From: Palsa-504 sp963847965
GTDB taxonomy: Bacteria > Actinomycetota > Actinomycetes > Streptosporangiales > Streptosporangiaceae
Direction of reading: 5' to 3'
Assembly: GCA_963847965.1 (NCBI GenBank)
Contig: CAWKCG010000048.1
Span: 124,001-188,000 of the forward strand
Length of the DNA stretch: 64,000 bases
The number at the start of each line of letters is the position of its first letter. Position 1 is the stretch's first letter. Below the pieces are notes generated by a model. It did not search any database. It had not been told where the DNA came from and saw nothing but the letters and a program-made list of their open reading frames with translations. Below, piece by piece: positions 9,103 through 19,100 of this stretch. The position numbers were made by a program, and so were the translations under genes.

Positions 9103-10255
9103 TCAATAACGGATGTGAAAAAAACAGATGGGGTCCGCCACGACGCGCGCTGGCGTCATGGCTGGCTCCCCGCTGCGGCCTGGCCGTGCGGCCGGGCCTT
9201 CTGTGCGCCGGCGGAGCGCGGGTACCCGGGCCCGCAGTCGGCTGGCGTAGGACGCCGCGTTCCGGCCGAAGACGGACAGCAGCAGCAGCCCGCCCGCCAC
9301 GACGCCGGACGCTTCCTGGTTGAAGTTGGTGAGCAGGAGCGCGTTCTGGATCCCGGCGAACGCGAGGACGCCGAGCACCACGCCGGGGATGGACCCCTGG
9401 CCGCCGAAGATGGAGATCCCGCCGACCAGCACGATCGCCACGACGTCCAGTTCGAGTCCGACCCCGTTGTCCGCGACGGCGGTGGAGAGCCGGAAGGTGT
9501 ACAGGACGCCGGCGAACGCGCAGACCAGGCCGGAGACCATGAACAGGATGGTCTTGATCCGCTTGACCCGGATGCCGGCGAACAGGGCGGCCTCGGGGCT
9601 GGCGCCCATGGCGAAGATCGACGCGGCCGACCGGGGTGGCGTGCAGGACCACCCCGAAGATCACCGCCAGCACCGCGAAGATGAGCGTGGAGTACGTGAT
9701 GGCGTTGCCGGTGCCCGGGACCGCGTTGACGCCGAGGTTCGTGTAGGCGGCCGGGAAGTTCGAGACGGTGTTCGGGCCGAGGAGGATCAGGGCGATCCCC
9801 GCGTACAGGGTGAGCGTGCCGATGGTGACCGCGAGCGACGGCAGCCCGAGCCGGGTGACGAGCAGGCCGTTGAAGGCCCCGGCGGCGAGGCCGACGAGCG
9901 CGATGACGACGAAGATGGCGATCATCGGCCAGTGCCTGGCCCACAGGAACCCGAGCAGGCAGCTCGCCATGCCGAGGGTCGACGAGACCGACAGGTCGAT
10001 CTCCCCGCTGATGATGATCAGCGTCATGGGCAGCGCCATGATCGCGATCTCGCCGTTGGAAAGGCCGAGGTTGAACAGGTTATTGCTGGTCAGGAAGTCC
10101 GGCGAGGCGGCCGTGCCGATGATCCCGATGATCACGACGATCAGCGCGAGGCCGGCCTCCCAGCGGAAGGCCCACGGCGCCCGCGCGCGCAGCAGCCTCC
10201 AGGCCGGACGGTCCCGGCCGGGCGGCCGCGCGGCGAGGTCGACGTCAGGTGCCAC
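9103..10255 (-). pseudogene. rhaQ: Rhamnose ABC transporter permease, frameshifted
   Basis: This is an integral membrane permease of the ribose/rhamnose ABC family with about nine hydrophobic segments. The sequence EIDLSVSSTLGM and the second block VLVGGISIFGGQGSIPGVVLG are family signatures. An extra G near base 9633 separates VVLHATPVGR from the continuation IFAMGASPEAALFAGI. The GTG start at 10255 overlaps the end of rhaP by eleven bases, implying translational coupling. The C-terminus runs through a poly-T tract to a TGA at 9103 and may be extended. It works as a heterodimer with RhaP. Confidence 0.85.
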
Positions 10256-11294
10256 GGTGGGTACTCCTTAGCCGCAGGGCCGCGGTGAGCCTGACCGAGA
10301 TGATCCGGTCGATGGTGATGGCCAGCAGGAGCAGGAACCCGAAGATCGCCTGAACCCAGAAGTCGGAGATACCGAGCACGTAGAGGGCCGAGTTGATAGT
10401 GGAGAGCAGCAGCGCGCCGAGCGCGGCGCCGACTACGCTGCCGCTCCCGCCGAATATCGCCACGCCGCCGACGACGACGGCGGTGATCACGGTCAGCTCG
10501 TAGCTCGTCCCCGCGGTGGAGTCGACCGTGCCGTACTGCGCGGCCCACAGCACGCCCGCGACCCCGGCGATCGCCCCGCTCACCGCGAACGCGAACAGGA
10601 CGCGCTTGCCGATGGGGATCCCGGCCAGGCGCGCCGCCTCCGGGTTGGACCCGATCGCGTAGAGCTCCCGCCCGGACCGGTACGAGCGCAGGTAGTACGC
10701 CCCGGCCGCGATCACTACGGCGACGGCGATGGCCAGGTCGGGGATTCCGGCCACGGTCGCTTTCGGTATGCCGGTGAAGCTGCCCGGCAGTGTGTTGGCG
10801 GTGACCATGCCGCCGCCCACGATCAGGATGTCGACCCCGCGGATGATGTACAGGCTGGCCAGGGTCACCACGAGGCTCGGCACCCGCCCGGCCGCCACCA
10901 CCAGGCCGTTCACGAGCCCCCAGCCCAGCCCGATGCCGAGGCCGGCCAGGAACACCACGGGAATCGGGATGCCGTGGTGCTCGCCGAACAGGCTGGCGGA
11001 CAGGTAGGCCGACATCCCCAGCACGGAACCGACGGACAGGTCGACGTTCCTGCTGACGACCACCATCGTCTCGCCGAGCGCGAGCAGCGCGTAGATGGTG
11101 GTGTTGACCAGCACGAACTGGATGTTGGTATCGCTGAGGAACCGGTGCTGAACGCCGGCCGTGACCGCCACGAACAGCGCGAGGACCACGATGATGCCGG
11201 ATTCCCTGATCCGGAAGACGCGCTCGGTCAGCCTGCGCGGGCTGGCCTCGGCGGGGGTCTCCGGCGGTTCGCGCCGCAACAGCGTGGCGGTCAT
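10245..11294 (-). CDS. rhaP: Rhamnose ABC transporter permease
   Basis: This 349-residue integral membrane protein is the only uninterrupted structural gene of the rhamnose operon. It has about nine to ten hydrophobic helices and the permease motifs NVDLSVGSVLGMSAY, AIGSNPEAARLAGIPIGKR and VVVGGVAIFGGSGSVVGA. The start ATG at 11294 overlaps the stop of the ATPase gene by four bases (ATGA). It pairs with RhaQ to move L-rhamnose across the membrane, driven by RhaT. With its partners broken it would not form a working transporter as the sequence stands. Confidence 0.88.
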   Translation of the reverse strand: MTATLLRREPPETPAEASPRRLTERVFRIRESGIIVVLALFVAVTAGVQHRFLSDTNIQFVLVNTTIYALLALGETMVVVSRNVDLSVGSVLGMSAYLSASLFGEHHGIPIPVVFLAGLGIGLGWGLVNGLVVAAGRVPSLVVTLASLYIIRGVDILIVGGGMVTANTLPGSFTGIPKATVAGIPDLAIAVAVVIAAGAYYLRSYRSGRELYAIGSNPEAARLAGIPIGKRVLFAFAVSGAIAGVAGVLWAAQYGTVDSTAGTSYELTVITAVVVGGVAIFGGSGSVVGAALGALLLSTINSALYVLGISDFWVQAIFGFLLLLAITIDRIISVRLTAALRLRSTHRGT

Positions 11295-12784
11295 CCGCCT
11301 GCCTTCAACTGCCCGGTGGCCGCCGACATGATTTCTTCCTCGGAGGCGTCCGCCCGGGAGTATTCGGCCGTCAGCCGCCCCTCTCGCATGACGAGGATCC
11401 GGTCGCTGACCCGCAGCACCTCCGGCAGTTCCGAGGAGATCATCAGGATCGCCCACCCCGTCGCCCGCGAGCTGGGAGAGCAGGTGGTGGACCTCTGCCT
11501 TGGTGGCAATGTCGATGCCGCGGGTCGGCTCGTCGACGATCAGCAGCGCGGGCTTGCGGGCCAGCCATTTGGCCAGCACGACCTTCTGCTGGTTGCCCCC
11601 GGACAGCATCGAGACCGGGTCGGTGAGCCGTCCGTACTTGATCTTCAGCCGGACCGCCCAGTCGGACGCGAGCGAGCGCTCGGCAGGCGGCCCGGATGAG
11701 ACCCGCGTGTTGCAGGCGGTGCAGGGACGCCAGCGCGACGTTCTGCTGCACCGACATGTCCATGACCAGGCCCTGCTGGCGGCGGTCCTCGGGGACGAAG
11801 CCCGACTCCCGCCGCCATCGCCACGGTCGGGCGAGCCCCGCCGCAGGGCTGATGGCCGCGCAGGGTCACCGAGCCGGCGTCGTAGCGGTCGATGCCGAAC
11901 ACGGCCCGCGCCACCTCGCTGCGGCCGGACCCCACCAGCCCGGCGAGCGTCACGATCTCGCCGGCCCGGACGGTGAAGGAGATATCGGTGAACACGCCCT
12001 CGCGGGTCAGCCGCTCGACGCTCGAGCAGCGTCCGCCCGGCGGCGCCGTGCGCTCCGGCGGGCCGTTCGGCCAGTTCCCGGCCGACCATCGCGCGGACCA
12101 GGTCACCCGCGACCAGGCCCGTCCAGCTCCCGGGTGAGGACCTGCCTGCCGTCCCGCATCACCGTGACCCGCTGGCAGAGCGTGAAGATCTCCTCGATCC
12201 GGTGCGAGATGAACAGCACCGCGGCGCCCGACGCGCGCAGCGTCCGCACCACGTCGAACAGCCGGTCCACCTCGGCCGCGGAAAGCGCGGCCGTCGGCTC
12301 GTCCATCACGATGACCCGCGCCTCGAGCGAGATCGCCTTGCCGATCTCGACGACCTGCTGGTCCGCGATGGACAGCCCGCGCGCGATCCGCGCCGGGTCA
12401 AGCAGGACCCCGAGCCGGCGGAATATGGCCGCCGCCTCCGCTCGCATCGCCCGCCGGTCGATGCGCCGGCCGGCGGTCAGCGGCTGGCGCCCGATGAACA
12501 TGTTCTCCGCGACGGTCAGGTCGGGGAACAGCGCCGGCTCCTGGTAGATCACCGCGATCCCGGCCGCCCGCGCCATGGCCGGGCCGTGCAGCGTGACCTC
12601 TTTACCGTCCACCAGCAAGCGTGCCCGCATCCGGCTGGTACACGCCCGCCAGGATCTTCACCAGCGTCGACTTACCCGCGCCGTTCTCCCCGACGAGGGC
12701 GTGCGCCTCTCCGGGATAGAGCTCGATTGACCCGTCCACTAGGGCCTGCACGGCGCCGAACGCCTTAGCAGCGTGGCGCAGCAC
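11291..12784 (-). pseudogene. rhaT: Rhamnose ABC transporter double ATPase, frameshifted
   Basis: This encodes a sugar ABC ATPase with two nucleotide-binding domains. The first has Walker A GENGAGKSTLVKIL and Walker B RVIVMDEPTAAL. The second has GLVGSGRSEVARAVFG, the signature SMLSGGNQQKV and Walker B LLIVDEPTRGID. At least five frame changes are needed, for example near 12618 (LAGG to LLVDGKEV) and near 12115. The GTG at 12784 is the first in-frame start in front of the ATPase fold, but the same frame stays open upstream to about 13029 through a Ser/Ala/Pro/Gly repeat, so the native protein may have had a long N-terminal tail. It is the first gene of the operon. Confidence 0.85.
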
Positions 12785-12851
12785 GAGGACCGGCCCGGAC
12801 CCGGAAGACCCTCCAGAACCCGAAGGCCCGGCAGTATCCGAAGGCCCGGCG

Positions 12852-12968
12852 GAGCCCGGAGAGCTGGCAGAGCCCGGAGAGCTGGCAGAGCCCGGAGAGC
12901 TGGCAGAGCCCGGAGAGCTGGCAGAGCCCGGAGAGCTGGCGGAGCCCGGAGAGCTGGCGGAGCCCGGA
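12852..12968. repeat. 18-bp tandem repeat, six copies plus a half copy
   Basis: The unit GAGCCCGGAGAGCTGGCA (plus strand) is repeated head to tail from 12852 to 12959; the fifth and sixth copies end in G instead of A, and a nine-base partial copy follows. In the minus-strand frame leading into the rhamnose ATPase it reads as a hexapeptide, Ser-Ala-Ser-Ser-Pro-Gly, repeated. All six frames are open here because the unit length is a multiple of three, so coding is not proven. Confidence 0.9.
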
Positions 12969-13130
12969 ATTTCCTCCGGGCCCGAAGGGGATTCAGGGCC
13001 CGGGGCCCCCGCGGCCGGCCGGCATTCTCACCGGACCGGCGGCCAGGGATTCCCGGGGATGCCTTCTCCACGCTTCGCTCCGATCATCTCCAAACGCGGC
13101 TGTCCGAGGATCGCCCGATCCCCGCGTGAA

Positions 13131-13142
13131 TGGAACGTTTCA
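13131..13142. promoter_or_regulatory. Probable LacI-family operator
   Basis: The sequence TGGAACGTTTCA is a near-palindrome (ten of twelve positions) centred on AACGTT, the CpG-centred form used by many LacI-family repressors. It lies between the rhamnose operon on the minus strand and the lacI-type gene on the plus strand, about 140 bases before the latter's start. It probably controls both directions. Confidence 0.55.
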
Positions 13143-13283
13143 ATTTGGTTTGTAGTGTGATCCCGCTCGGCACACCTGTCAATGACCCGGCCGCCGCTCG
13201 CCGCCGAATCGTTATCGACGCCTACGATGGAACGCCGGGGCGTTTTTGCGGCGGGATGCAGAGGCAGAGGGGCCGGAGGGCTG

Positions 13284-14288
13284 ATGGCTGCGGGTATGAA
13301 GGACGTGGCGAGCCTGGCCGGGGTGGCGGTCGGCACGGTTTCGAACGTGCTGAATCATCCCGACCTGGTGCGGCCGCTGACCCGCGCCCGTGTCGAGGCC
13401 GCGATGGAGGAACTCGGGTTCATCCCGAACGGCTCGGCGCGTCAGCTCCGGGCAGGCCGGAGCCGCTGCCTCGGGCTGGTCGTCCTGGACGTGACCAACC
13501 CGTTCTTCACCGAGGTGGCCCGCGGCGTCGAAGACTACGCGCAGGCCGCGGGGTACGCCGTGATCTTGTGCAATTCCGACGAGGCAGGCGACAAGGAACG
13601 CAGGTACCTGCGGGTGCTCGAGGAACAGCGGGTTCGCGGCATCCTCATCACCCCGGTCCACGGCCGGGCACCCGAGCTGCGGCGCATCCGCGAGCGCGGT
13701 ACCCCGGTGGTGCTGCTCGACCGGCCGGGTTCGGCCGGGCAGTGCTCGGTGGCCGTCGACGACCGGCTGGGCGGCGAGATCGCGGTCACGCACCTGCTCG
13801 GCCTCGGGCACCGGCGGATCACCCTGGTCAACGGTCCGACCGCCATCCGGCAATGCGCGGACCGCCGCCGGGGAGCGTACCGCGCGGTCGAGCGGGCCGG
13901 GCTGGACCCGGCCGCGGTCCTCGCCGAGGTGACCGTCCCGGCGATGAACGCGCGCGCCGGGGTCGCCGCCGCCGATGAGCTGCTCGGTCACGAACCGGCG
14001 GCGACCGCCGCGTTCTGCGCCAACGACATGCTCGCCCTGGGACTGCTGCGCCGGCTGAGCCAGGCCGGGGTGACCGTGCCCGGCGACCTGGCGGTGGTGG
14101 GTTATGACGACATCGAGTTCGCCGCCGACGCCGCCGTGCCGCTCACCTCGGTGCGCCAGCCGAAGTACCAGCTCGGGCGCGCGGCGGCCGAGCTACTGCT
14201 CGATGAGGCCGACCGGCCGGCCGATCATGAGCATCGCCGTTCGGTCTTCACGCCGGAGCTTGTCGTGCGGGCCAGCAGCAGCCCTTGA
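13284..14288 (+). CDS. LacI-family repressor, probable rhamnose regulator
   Basis: This is a 334-residue LacI/GalR regulator. The N-terminal helix-turn-helix reads MKDVASLAGVAVGTVSNVLN with the hinge RARVEAAMEELGFIPNGSAR. The periplasmic-binding-like effector domain follows, with LGLVVLDVTNPFFTEVARG, GTPVVLLDRPG and DLAVVGYDDIEFA. The start at 13284 is placed by a GGAGGG ribosome site and by homology; a longer reading from 13182 lacks support. It is divergent from the rhamnose operon, so L-rhamnose or a phosphorylated intermediate is the likely inducer (inference from position). Unlike the operon it faces, the gene is intact. Confidence 0.9.
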   Translation: MAAGMKDVASLAGVAVGTVSNVLNHPDLVRPLTRARVEAAMEELGFIPNGSARQLRAGRSRCLGLVVLDVTNPFFTEVARGVEDYAQAAGYAVILCNSDEAGDKERRYLRVLEEQRVRGILITPVHGRAPELRRIRERGTPVVLLDRPGSAGQCSVAVDDRLGGEIAVTHLLGLGHRRITLVNGPTAIRQCADRRRGAYRAVERAGLDPAAVLAEVTVPAMNARAGVAAADELLGHEPAATAAFCANDMLALGLLRRLSQAGVTVPGDLAVVGYDDIEFAADAAVPLTSVRQPKYQLGRAAAELLLDEADRPADHEHRRSVFTPELVVRASSSP

Positions 14289-14337
14289 GCCGGGCGGGCT
14301 GAGGCTGCCGTCCGGGCATCCGTCGAGCGCGATGACC

Positions 14338-15495
14338 TCACCTTGACGCGCCAGCTCGGTCGGTAACCACATTGGAGGACCACCGTGCCTCGACCTGGCC
14401 GACCCGCCAGTAGGTGAGAGCCGCGGCCCAGACGGCGACGAAGAGCCCAGCGATGCAGAATCCGGCGACGTTGATGTTGAACCCGGCCATCAAGGACCAG
14501 AACGCGCCGTGCAGGTGCATCTCGGAGGTGAGCACGCCGAGGATCTCGATGGTGCCGATGATGAACGCCGCGCCGATGGACAGCCCGGTGATGACCAGGT
14601 TGTAGTAGACCTTGCGGACTGGCCGGGCGAACGCCCAGCCGTAGGCGAAGTTCATGAAGCACCCGTCGAGGGTGTCGAACAGCATCATGCCGCCGGCGAA
14701 CAAGAAGGGCAGCGCGAGCACCGCGTAGTAAGGCAGGCCCTGGATCGCCGCGTAAGCGGTCGCGGCCAGCAGCACGACCTCGGTGGCGGTGTCGAAGCCG
14801 ATGCCGAAGACCAGGCCGACGAAGTACAGCTGCCAGGTGTGGTTGATCGACTTCATGAACCGGCCGAAGAACCGGTACATCAGCCCGCGGGCCTGCAACT
14901 GGGCCTCCAGCTGGGCCTCGTCGTAGGCGCCGGAACGCATCTGGCGGAAGACCTTGAAGATGCCGGCCAGCACGATCAGGTTCAGCAGCGCGATCAGGTA
15001 CAGGAAACCAGCTGACAGCGAGGTCCCCAGGGCCCCGCCCGCCGTCTCGTAGGCGGAGCTCGGGTTGACCATGGCCTCGAACACGGCGCGGGCCGCGATC
15101 GTGATGCCCACGCCGACCACCATGATGATGGTGGAGTGTCCGAAGGAGAAGAAGAACCCGGTGCCCAGCGGCCGCTGGCCGTCGGCCATCAGCTTGCGGG
15201 TGGTGTTGTCGATGCAGGAGATATGGTCGGCGTCGAAGGCGTGCCGGAACCCCAGGAACCACGCCGTGATCGCTACGCCGAGCCCGACGCCCAGCCCCGC
15301 ACTGCCGCCGACCCCCCGGTAGTCGAAGTGGTGCGGCATCACGCACAACACGAAGATCGCCCAACCCGCCACGTTGATGGCCAGGATGAACCCGAACATC
15401 GCCGCCAGCCGACCCCACTCGCGTACCGTCAGCGCCGTACGGAAGGCGTGCAGGCGCGGCCCGATCGCCGGGATGCGGCCCTGGCCGGATGGCAT
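14338..15495 (-). CDS. NiCoT-family nickel/cobalt permease
   Basis: This 385-residue membrane protein has about eight hydrophobic segments and the metal-binding signature RHAFDADHISCIDN in helix II, with FGHSTIIM and FDTATEV further on. These are the defining motifs of the HoxN/NixA/NhlF family, which imports Ni2+ or Co2+ with high affinity. The start ATG at 15495 has an AGGAGG site eight bases upstream. A cobalamin riboswitch lies in its leader, and cobN and an ArsR gene are upstream on the same strand, so cobalt for vitamin B12 synthesis is the likely cargo. Nickel for a urease cannot be ruled out from sequence. Confidence 0.92.
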   Translation of the reverse strand: MPSGQGRIPAIGPRLHAFRTALTVREWGRLAAMFGFILAINVAGWAIFVLCVMPHHFDYRGVGGSAGLGVGLGVAITAWFLGFRHAFDADHISCIDNTTRKLMADGQRPLGTGFFFSFGHSTIIMVVGVGITIAARAVFEAMVNPSSAYETAGGALGTSLSAGFLYLIALLNLIVLAGIFKVFRQMRSGAYDEAQLEAQLQARGLMYRFFGRFMKSINHTWQLYFVGLVFGIGFDTATEVVLLAATAYAAIQGLPYYAVLALPFLFAGGMMLFDTLDGCFMNFAYGWAFARPVRKVYYNLVITGLSIGAAFIIGTIEILGVLTSEMHLHGAFWSLMAGFNINVAGFCIAGLFVAVWAAALTYWRVGQVEARWSSNVVTDRAGASR

Positions 15496-15589
15496 GGATC
15501 ATCCTCCTCAAATACCGGAGGACGTCAGGATCCCTGCGGACCTCGCTGAGCGGGTCCCGCAGCGAACCGTCCTTCCTCCGAGGACTGCT

Positions 15590-15705
15590 GCTCGCCGGGC
15601 AGGCCGGGCCAGGCGGCCGGACTCGTCCCCCGAGGGGGCTTGACCGTTGCGGGACAGTGCCGGACTCTCACCGGACTTCGCTGGCTGGCTGCCACCCCAG
15701 GTGTC
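15590..15705 (-). ncRNA. Cobalamin riboswitch in the leader of the NiCoT gene
   Basis: On the minus strand the conserved core appears as CCGGTGAGAGTCCGGCACTG followed by TCCCGCAACGGT, then a GC-rich hairpin and a GAGTCCGGCCGCCTGGCC segment. This matches the cobalamin (B12-box) aptamer consensus. A hairpin GTCCT-cggagga-AGGAC follows before the gene's ribosome site and may be the expression platform. Adenosylcobalamin binding would lower cobalt uptake. Confidence 0.85.
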
Positions 15706-15811
15706 CTGGGGTCATGGGCAACGTACATGCGGGGGCGGGACACCGTCAAGGCTCACCAGATGATCAGGTGTCCACATGGGATGCGGACCCCGGCCGGGCC
15801 CGCCTGCGCCG

Positions 15812-16159
15812 CTACGGATGCGCGAGCAGTGCCGCGATCGGGCCGCCCGCGAGCTGGTAGCGAATCACCCTGCCGTCCCGCTCGGCGGTGACCACCTGCG
15901 CGGCACGCAGGTAGCGCAGCGTCTGGGACACGGTGGTGTCGTTCAGCCCGGTGGCCGCCGCCAGGTCGGACACGCTGATGGGCCCTGCGGCCTTGATGGC
16001 GATCAGCAGGGTGAGCCTGGTCGGGTCGCCGAGGACGGCGAAGGCTTGAGCGCGGGCTTGGATGTCCGCCGAAGGGCAGGTGATGGCGGCGATTGCCTCA
16101 CACACGCGTTCGCCGTCGATGATCCGGTGACCGGATCGCTCGGCAGGGAGCAGGTGCAC
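15812..16159 (-). CDS. Small ArsR-family regulator
   Basis: This 115-residue winged-helix protein has DLAAATGLNDTTVSQTLRYLRAAQVV as its helix-turn-helix and DGRVIRYQLAG as the wing. The start is a GTG at 16159, 29 bases after the cobN stop. Two cysteine/histidine-bearing stretches near the N-terminus (GHRIIDGERVCEAI and AITCPSADI) and a histidine near the C-terminus could form a metal site, as in the Ni/Co sensors NmtR and KmtR. Lying between cobN and the riboswitch-controlled cobalt permease, it is plausibly a cobalt or nickel sensor. That assignment is inferred from context. Confidence 0.85.
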   Translation of the reverse strand: MHLLPAERSGHRIIDGERVCEAIAAITCPSADIQARAQAFAVLGDPTRLTLLIAIKAAGPISVSDLAAATGLNDTTVSQTLRYLRAAQVVTAERDGRVIRYQLAGGPIAALLAHP

Positions 16160-16188
16160 GGCCCCACTATCCCACTTCGCCGACAGGA

Positions 16189-19100
16189 TCAGCGGCCTTC
16201 AAGGTCACCCTCGGTCTCCAGGTAGGCCTGCCGCAGCGCGGCCAGCGTCTCGGGGTCCGGGGCGTCCCACAGCTTGCGGTCCGCCGCCTCGAGCAGCCGT
16301 TCGGCGATGCCGTGCAGGGCCCAGGGGTTGGACCGGTGGAAGAATTGGCGCATCTCCTCGTCACGGACGTAGGTGTCGGCCAGTTTCTCGTACATCCAGT
16401 CCTCGACCACGCCCGCCGTCGCATCGTAGCCGAACAGGTAGTCCACGGTGGCGGCGAGTTCGAACGCGCCCTTGTAGCCGTGCCGCTTCATGGCCTCGAC
16501 CCAGCGCGGGTTGACGACCCTGGCGCGGAACACACGCGCGGTCTCCTCGGCCAGCGATCGCGTGCGGACGGTATCGGGGCGGGTGGAGTCGCCGATGTAC
16601 GCGCGCGGCGCCCGGCCGGTGAGGGCCCGGACGGTGGCGATCATCCCCCCGTGGTACTGGAAGTAGTCGTCGGAGTCGGCGATGTCGTGCTCGAGGGTGT
16701 CGGTGTTATGCGCGGCCACCGCGATCCGCCGGTAGGCGCGCTCCATGTCGTCGCGCGCTTCCCGGCCGTCCAGGCCGCGGCCGTAGGCGAAGCCGCCCCA
16801 CACGGCGTACACCTCGGCCAGGTCGGCGTCATCGCGCCAGTTGCGCGCGTCGATCAGCGGGAGCAGCCCGGCTCCGTACGCGCCCGGCCGGGAGCCGAAG
16901 ATGCGCGTCGTGGCGCGGCGCTCGTCGCCGTGCCCGGCGAGGTCGGCCTGGGCGTGGGCGCGGACGTAGTTCGTCTCGGCGGGCTCGTCCAGTTCGGCGA
17001 CGAGCCGGACGGCGTCGTCCAGCGCCGTCACCACGTGCGGGAACGCGTCCCGGAAGAACCCGCTGATCCGGACGGTCACGTCGATCCGCGGCCGGCCGAG
17101 TTCATCGAGCGGGATCGGCTCCACCGCGGTCAGCCGACGAGACGCCTCATCCCAAACCGGCCGCACGCCGAGCAGCGCGAGCACCTCGGCCACGTCGTCG
17201 CCCGAGGTCCGCATCGACGCGGTACCCCAGACCGACAGGCCGACCGACTCGGGGTAGGTTCCGGTGTCGGCCAGGTACCGCTCGAGCAGCGAGTCCGCCA
17301 TCGCCTGGCCGGTCTCCCACGCGAGCCGGGACGGCACGGCGCGAGGGTCGACCGAGTAGAAGTTGCGCCCGGTCGGCAGGACGTTCACCAGCCCGCGCAG
17401 CGGTGAGCCGCTCGGCCCGGCCGGGACGAACCCGCCGTCGAGCGCGTGCAGGGTACGGCTGATCTCGTTCGTCGTTTCCGCGAGCCGGGGCACCACCTCC
17501 GTAGCGGCGAACGCGAGCACGGTGGCGACCTCAGGTGCCGTAGTTCCCAGCGTGGCCTTGATGACGCCGTGGACCGCGGACGGGTCCCATCCGGCGGACT
17601 CCATGGCCTCGACGAGCATGCGGGCCTTGGCTTCGGCCTCGTCGGTGTCCATCCGGTCGCCGGAGCGCTCGAGGAGCCCGAGTGCTTCTCGCAGGCCGGG
17701 AAGAGCCTGCGCCTGGCCAGCCCACATCTGCCTGGCCCGCAGGATGGCCAGGACCAGGTCAACCCGCGTGGCACCGGCCGGCGCCGCGCCGAGCACGTGC
17801 AGCCCGTCCCGGATCTGGGCGTCCTTGATCTCGCAGAGCCAGCCGTCCACGTGCAGCAGGAAGTCGTCGAACTCCACGTCGTGCGGACGAGAGTCCAGCC
17901 CGAGGTCGTGGTCGAGCTTGGCGGCCTGGATCAGCGTCCAGATCTGGGCGCGGATGGCGGGCAGCTTGGCCGGGTCCAGCGCCGCGATCTGCGCGTGCTC
18001 GTCCATCAGCGCTTCAAGCCGCGCGATGTCGCCGTAGCTGTCTGCCCTGGCCATGGGCGGGACGAGGTGCCCGATCAGGGTGGCGTGGGCGCGGCGCTTG
18101 GCCTGCGTGCCCTCGCCGGGGTCGTTGATGAGGAAGGGGTAGATGAGCGGGATGTCCCCGATGGCGGCGTCCGCGGCGCAGCCGGCCGACAGCCCGGAGG
18201 TCTTGCCGGGCAGCCACTCCAGGTTGCCGTGCTTGCCGACGTGGACCACGGCGTGGGCCTCGAACTGATCCCGCAGCCAGTGGTACGCGGCGAGGTAGTG
18301 GTGGCTCGGCGGAAGGTTCGGGTCATGGTAGATCGCGACGGGGTTCGAGCCGAACCCGCGGGGCGGCTGCACCATCACCACGACGTTTCCGGCCCGCAGC
18401 GCGGCCAGGACGATCTCGCCATCGGGGTCGCGGCTGCGGTCGACGAACAGGTCGCCGGGCGGCGCGCCCCAGTGCTCGACCACGGCGCCCCGCAGTTCCG
18501 CGTCCAGGGTGGCGAACCAGGCCCGATAGTCCGCGGCACTGATCCGGACCGGGTTGCCGGCCAGCTGGTCCTCGGTAAGCCAGTTTTCGTCCTGGCCGCC
18601 CGCGGCGATGATCGCGTGGATCAGGGCATCGCCGTCTCCCGTGGCCACGCCGGGGAGCTCATCATCGCCGCCGATGTCGTATCCGGCGTCGGCCATCGCG
18701 GCGAGGAGCCGGACGACCGACGCGGGGGTGTCCAGCCCGACCGCGTTGCCGATGCGCGCGTGCTTGGTCGGGTAGGCCGAGAGCATGATCACGACGCGCC
18801 GCTGTCCCGGCTCGACGTGGCGCAGCCGGGCGTGCTTGACGGCGATGCCTGCCGCCCGGGCGGTGCGCTCGGGGTCGGGGACGTAGCTGGTGAGGCCGTC
18901 CGGCCCGACTTCCTTGAACGAGAACGGCACGGTGATCAGCCGGCCGTCGAACTCCGGGATCGCGACCTGCGTGGCCGCGTCCAGCGGGGTCAGCCCCTGG
19001 TCGCTGCCGGCCCACTGGGCGCGCGGCGAGGTGAGGCACAGGCCCTGCAGGATCGGCACATCCAGGCTGGCCAGCGCGCCGATATCCCACTGCTCGTCGG

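Noticed and set aside
12852..12968. Tandem repeats considered as a CRISPR array
   Set aside because: Units are 18 bases with no spacers; a true array needs repeats separated by unique spacers.
13182..13283. Upstream start for the LacI-type regulator
   Set aside because: The ATG at 13284 has a good ribosome site and matches the family N-terminus.
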